This document shows, one piece after another, positions 4,419 through 6,280 of a DNA stretch of 6,280 nucleotides. A program made the translations under genes and the position numbers. Where the stretch lies: assembly GCA_030147065.1 (NCBI GenBank), contig JASLAP010000456.1, forward strand, positions 1 to 6,280, written 5' to 3'. The DNA comes from Pseudonocardia sp. (lineage in GTDB: Bacteria > Actinomycetota > Actinomycetes > Mycobacteriales > Pseudonocardiaceae). Each line of letters begins with the position of its first letter. The first letter of the stretch is position 1. The notes beneath the pieces were generated by a model, which worked only from the letters and a program-made list of their open reading frames with translations, had not been told where the DNA came from and did no database searches.

Positions 4419-6280
4419 GGAGGGCGTCGATCGCCTTCTGGATCCGGGCGACCGAGACCGGGTAGCGGGTGCGCATCGGGTGGGCGTAGAGGCCGATCCG
4501 CAGCTCCTCGATCATCCAGCGGATCTCGCGCAGCTCCGGGCCCGGGTCGACGCCCGGGGGCAGCGCGGCCAGCTCGGCGGCGTACTCGTCGGCGACCACC
4601 CGGACCTCGGCGGTCCACGCGGCGTCCCGGTCGGGGTCGGCGCGCAGCTTCTCGATCCGCCGCTCGACGGCCTCCAGGTAGCGGGCGACGTCGGCCAGCC
4701 GGGTGGCGCCGTCGGCGGTGGCGAAGCCCGGCCCGACCAGGGCGGCGAGCTGGGCGGTGACGTCGGCGACCCCGGCCCGCAGCGCCGGGGCGCGCAGGTC
4801 GGCCAGGGCGGCCTGCACCCGGTGCCACACCTCCAGCACCCCGCGCACGGCCTGCAGCACCTGCAGCGTGGTGGACCCCAGCTTGTCGGTGAGGATCCGG
4901 TGCAGCCGGGCGTAGGAGCGCTCGTCCCAGGCCGGGCCGCCGGCCGCGGCGATCAGGGCGTCGGCGGCCGCGGTGGTGCAGTCGTCGAGCAGGGCGGCCA
5001 CCGAGCCGTGCGGGTTGCGCGACAGCGCCAGCTTGGCCCGGTTGTCCAGGCCGCGCTGCACCTGCCGGGCCGGCGACGGGGTGTTCAGCAGCAGCAACCG
5101 GCGCACGCCGCGGTGGTGCGCGGAGTCCCGCTCGGCGGCGGTCGGGAAGATCCGCACGTCGACGGTGTCGCCGCGGTCAACCAGCCCGGGGTAGCCGGTG
5201 ACCACGTGCGCGCCGCGGCGCACCCGGTGCTCGCGGGGCAGGGTGCCGATCGTCCAGCCGGTCAGCCCGGTGCGCTCCAGGTCGGCGCCGGCGCTGGCCA
5301 GCTCGGCCCGGACGGTCGGGGCCAGCCGGGCGCGCAGCGCGTCCAGGTCGGTGCCGGTGGCCAGCTCGCGGCCGGTGCCGTCGACGACCCGGAAGGTGAC
5401 GGTCAGGTGCTCGGGCAGCCGGTCGAGCTCCCAGGCCTCGCGCGGGATGACGACCCCGCGCATCCGGCCCAGCTCCCGCTCCAGCCCGTCCAGCAGCGGC
5501 TCCTCGCCGGCCTGCAGCCGGCCGAGCACCGCGCGGGCGTGGTCCGGGGCGGGCGCGAACAGCCGGCGCAGGTTCTTCGGCAGCGTCCGGATCAGCGCGG
5601 TGACCAGCTCCTCGCGCAGCCCGGGCACCTGCCAGGTGAACGGCGTCGGGTCGATCTGGTGCAGCGCGGCCACCGGCACGTCGACGGTCACCCCGTCGCT
5701 CTCCCGGCCCGGCTCGAACGCGTAGGACAGCGGCAGGGTGAGCCCGCCGGCCTCGACGTGGTCGGGGTAGGCGCTCCGGTCGACCGCCCCGGCCCGGTCG
5801 GTGACCAGCAGTTCCGGGGTGAAGTCGAGCAGCTCGGGGTCGCCCCGCGACGCCTTCTTCCACCACGAGTCGAAGTGCCGCCCGGAGACCACGTCCGCCG
5901 GGATCCGCTGCTCGTAGAACGCGACCAGGGTCTCCTCGTCGACCACCAGGTCCCGGCGGCGGGCGCGGTGCTCCAGCTCCTCGGCGTCGTCGAGCAGTTC
6001 GCGGTTGGCGTGGAAGAACCGGTGGCGGGTGTCCCAGTCGCCCTCGACGAGCGCGTGCCGGATGAACAGCTCGCGGGCGGCCTCCGGATCGATCCGCCCG
6101 AAGTCCACGGAGCGCCCGACCACGATCGGGATCCCGTACAGCGTGACGCGCTCGGTGGCGGCGGCCGCGGCCCGCTTGCGCGACCAGTGCGGCTCGGCGT
6201 ACGTGCGTTTCACCAGGTGCTCGGCCAGCGGCTCGATCCAGTCCGGGTTGATCCGGGCCACCGTGCGGGCGAACAGGCGA
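4411..6280 (-). CDS. hrpA: ATP-dependent DEAH-box RNA helicase HrpA, C-terminal part (5' end outside the window)
   Basis: This is the last 622 residues of HrpA, a 3'-to-5' DEAH-box RNA helicase acting on mRNA and ribosomes. In E. coli it is linked to mRNA processing and, by recent reports, to rescue of collided ribosomes. The frame is open through the right edge (RLFARTVARINPDW), so the GTG at 6261 is internal. Full-length homologues are about 1,300 residues. The RecA-like domains with the DEAH motif, the helicase-associated HA2 domain and most of the OB-fold lie upstream. The part seen is the C-terminal domain typical of bacterial HrpA (DUF3418), recognised in fragment numbering by PHWSRKR (30-36), LFIRHALVEGDWDTRH (71-86), VVSGRHFDSWWKKAS (130-144), LPLSYAFEPG (182-191), the RRLLLLNTPSP block, and EIRWMIEELRIG (about 585-596). 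All resemble E. coli HrpA closely. The TGA stop at 4413-4411 is normal. The gene is followed 21 nt later by the glycosyltransferase. It is probably a housekeeping neighbour rather than part of the downstream cassette. Confidence 0.96.
   Translation of the reverse strand, partial: RLFARTVARINPDWIEPLAEHLVKRTYAEPHWSRKRAAAAATERVTLYGIPIVVGRSVDFGRIDPEAARELFIRHALVEGDWDTRHRFFHANRELLDDAEELEHRARRRDLVVDEETLVAFYEQRIPADVVSGRHFDSWWKKASRGDPELLDFTPELLVTDRAGAVDRSAYPDHVEAGGLTLPLSYAFEPGRESDGVTVDVPVAALHQIDPTPFTWQVPGLREELVTALIRTLPKNLRRLFAPAPDHARAVLGRLQAGEEPLLDGLERELGRMRGVVIPREAWELDRLPEHLTVTFRVVDGTGRELATGTDLDALRARLAPTVRAELASAGADLERTGLTGWTIGTLPREHRVRRGAHVVTGYPGLVDRGDTVDVRIFPTAAERDSAHHRGVRRLLLLNTPSPARQVQRGLDNRAKLALSRNPHGSVAALLDDCTTAAADALIAAAGGPAWDERSYARLHRILTDKLGSTTLQVLQAVRGVLEVWHRVQAALADLRAPALRAGVADVTAQLAALVGPGFATADGATRLADVARYLEAVERRIEKLRADPDRDAAWTAEVRVVADEYAAELAALPPGVDPGPELREIRWMIEELRIGLYAHPMRTRYPVSVARIQKAIDALPR

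Noticed and set aside
5177..5866. Second minus-strand open frame inside hrpA (229 codons), and a similar one at 4400-4828
   Set aside because: Both are alternative-frame shadows with Arg/Pro/Ala-rich sequence, while the HrpA frame carries clear family conservation over the same bases.
4411..6261. GTG at 6261 as the true start of a separate 616-residue protein
   Set aside because: The frame stays open upstream with residues RLFART that continue the HrpA homology, so this is an internal codon of a larger helicase gene.

Overview
The window is very GC-rich (roughly 75% by eye) with strong G/C bias at third codon positions. This, together with GTG starts and protein sequences rich in Ala, Arg and Gly, points to a high-GC actinobacterium. 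Pseudonocardiales would fit, but that is an inference from style, not from a marker gene. Coding is almost continuous. All four genes lie on the minus strand, so the transcriptional order runs from the right edge to the left edge. Many long open frames on the plus strand are antisense shadows of these genes.

In transcription order: (1) 6280-4411, the C-terminal half of the DEAH-box RNA helicase HrpA, whose ATPase part lies beyond the right edge. (2) 4389-3217, a complete 390-residue MGT/OleD-type family 1 glycosyltransferase. (3) 3172-1853, a complete 439-residue M20D metallopeptidase/amidohydrolase closely resembling PM20D2 and AbgB. (4) 1829 to the left edge, an AbgT/MtrF-family membrane transporter whose reading frame has not closed when the window ends.

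The gaps are short (21, 44 and 23 nt), so an operon or two overlapping transcription units are possible. The M20D-AbgT pair is the clearest functional unit. In the E. coli abg system the transporter imports p-aminobenzoyl-glutamate and the M20 hydrolase cleaves it. Other AbgT proteins such as MtrF have been described as drug or antimetabolite exporters. With a macrolide-type glycosyltransferase directly upstream, a detoxification role is an alternative to folate-catabolite or dipeptide scavenging. HrpA is a housekeeping RNA helicase that probably just borders the cassette.

The most unusual structure is a perfect inverted repeat of two 21-bp arms (30-73). It sits exactly where the transporter should end. 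The frame reads straight through it with no stop, adding at least 25 atypical residues. Smaller hairpins overlap the stop codons of the glycosyltransferase (10-bp stem, 3201-3229) and of hrpA (4403-4418). The transporter also carries a proline-rich, disordered N-terminal extension of about 65 residues. I found no CRISPR array, RNA gene, insertion sequence or clearly new multi-gene defence system. No gene-free stretch exceeds 50 bases.
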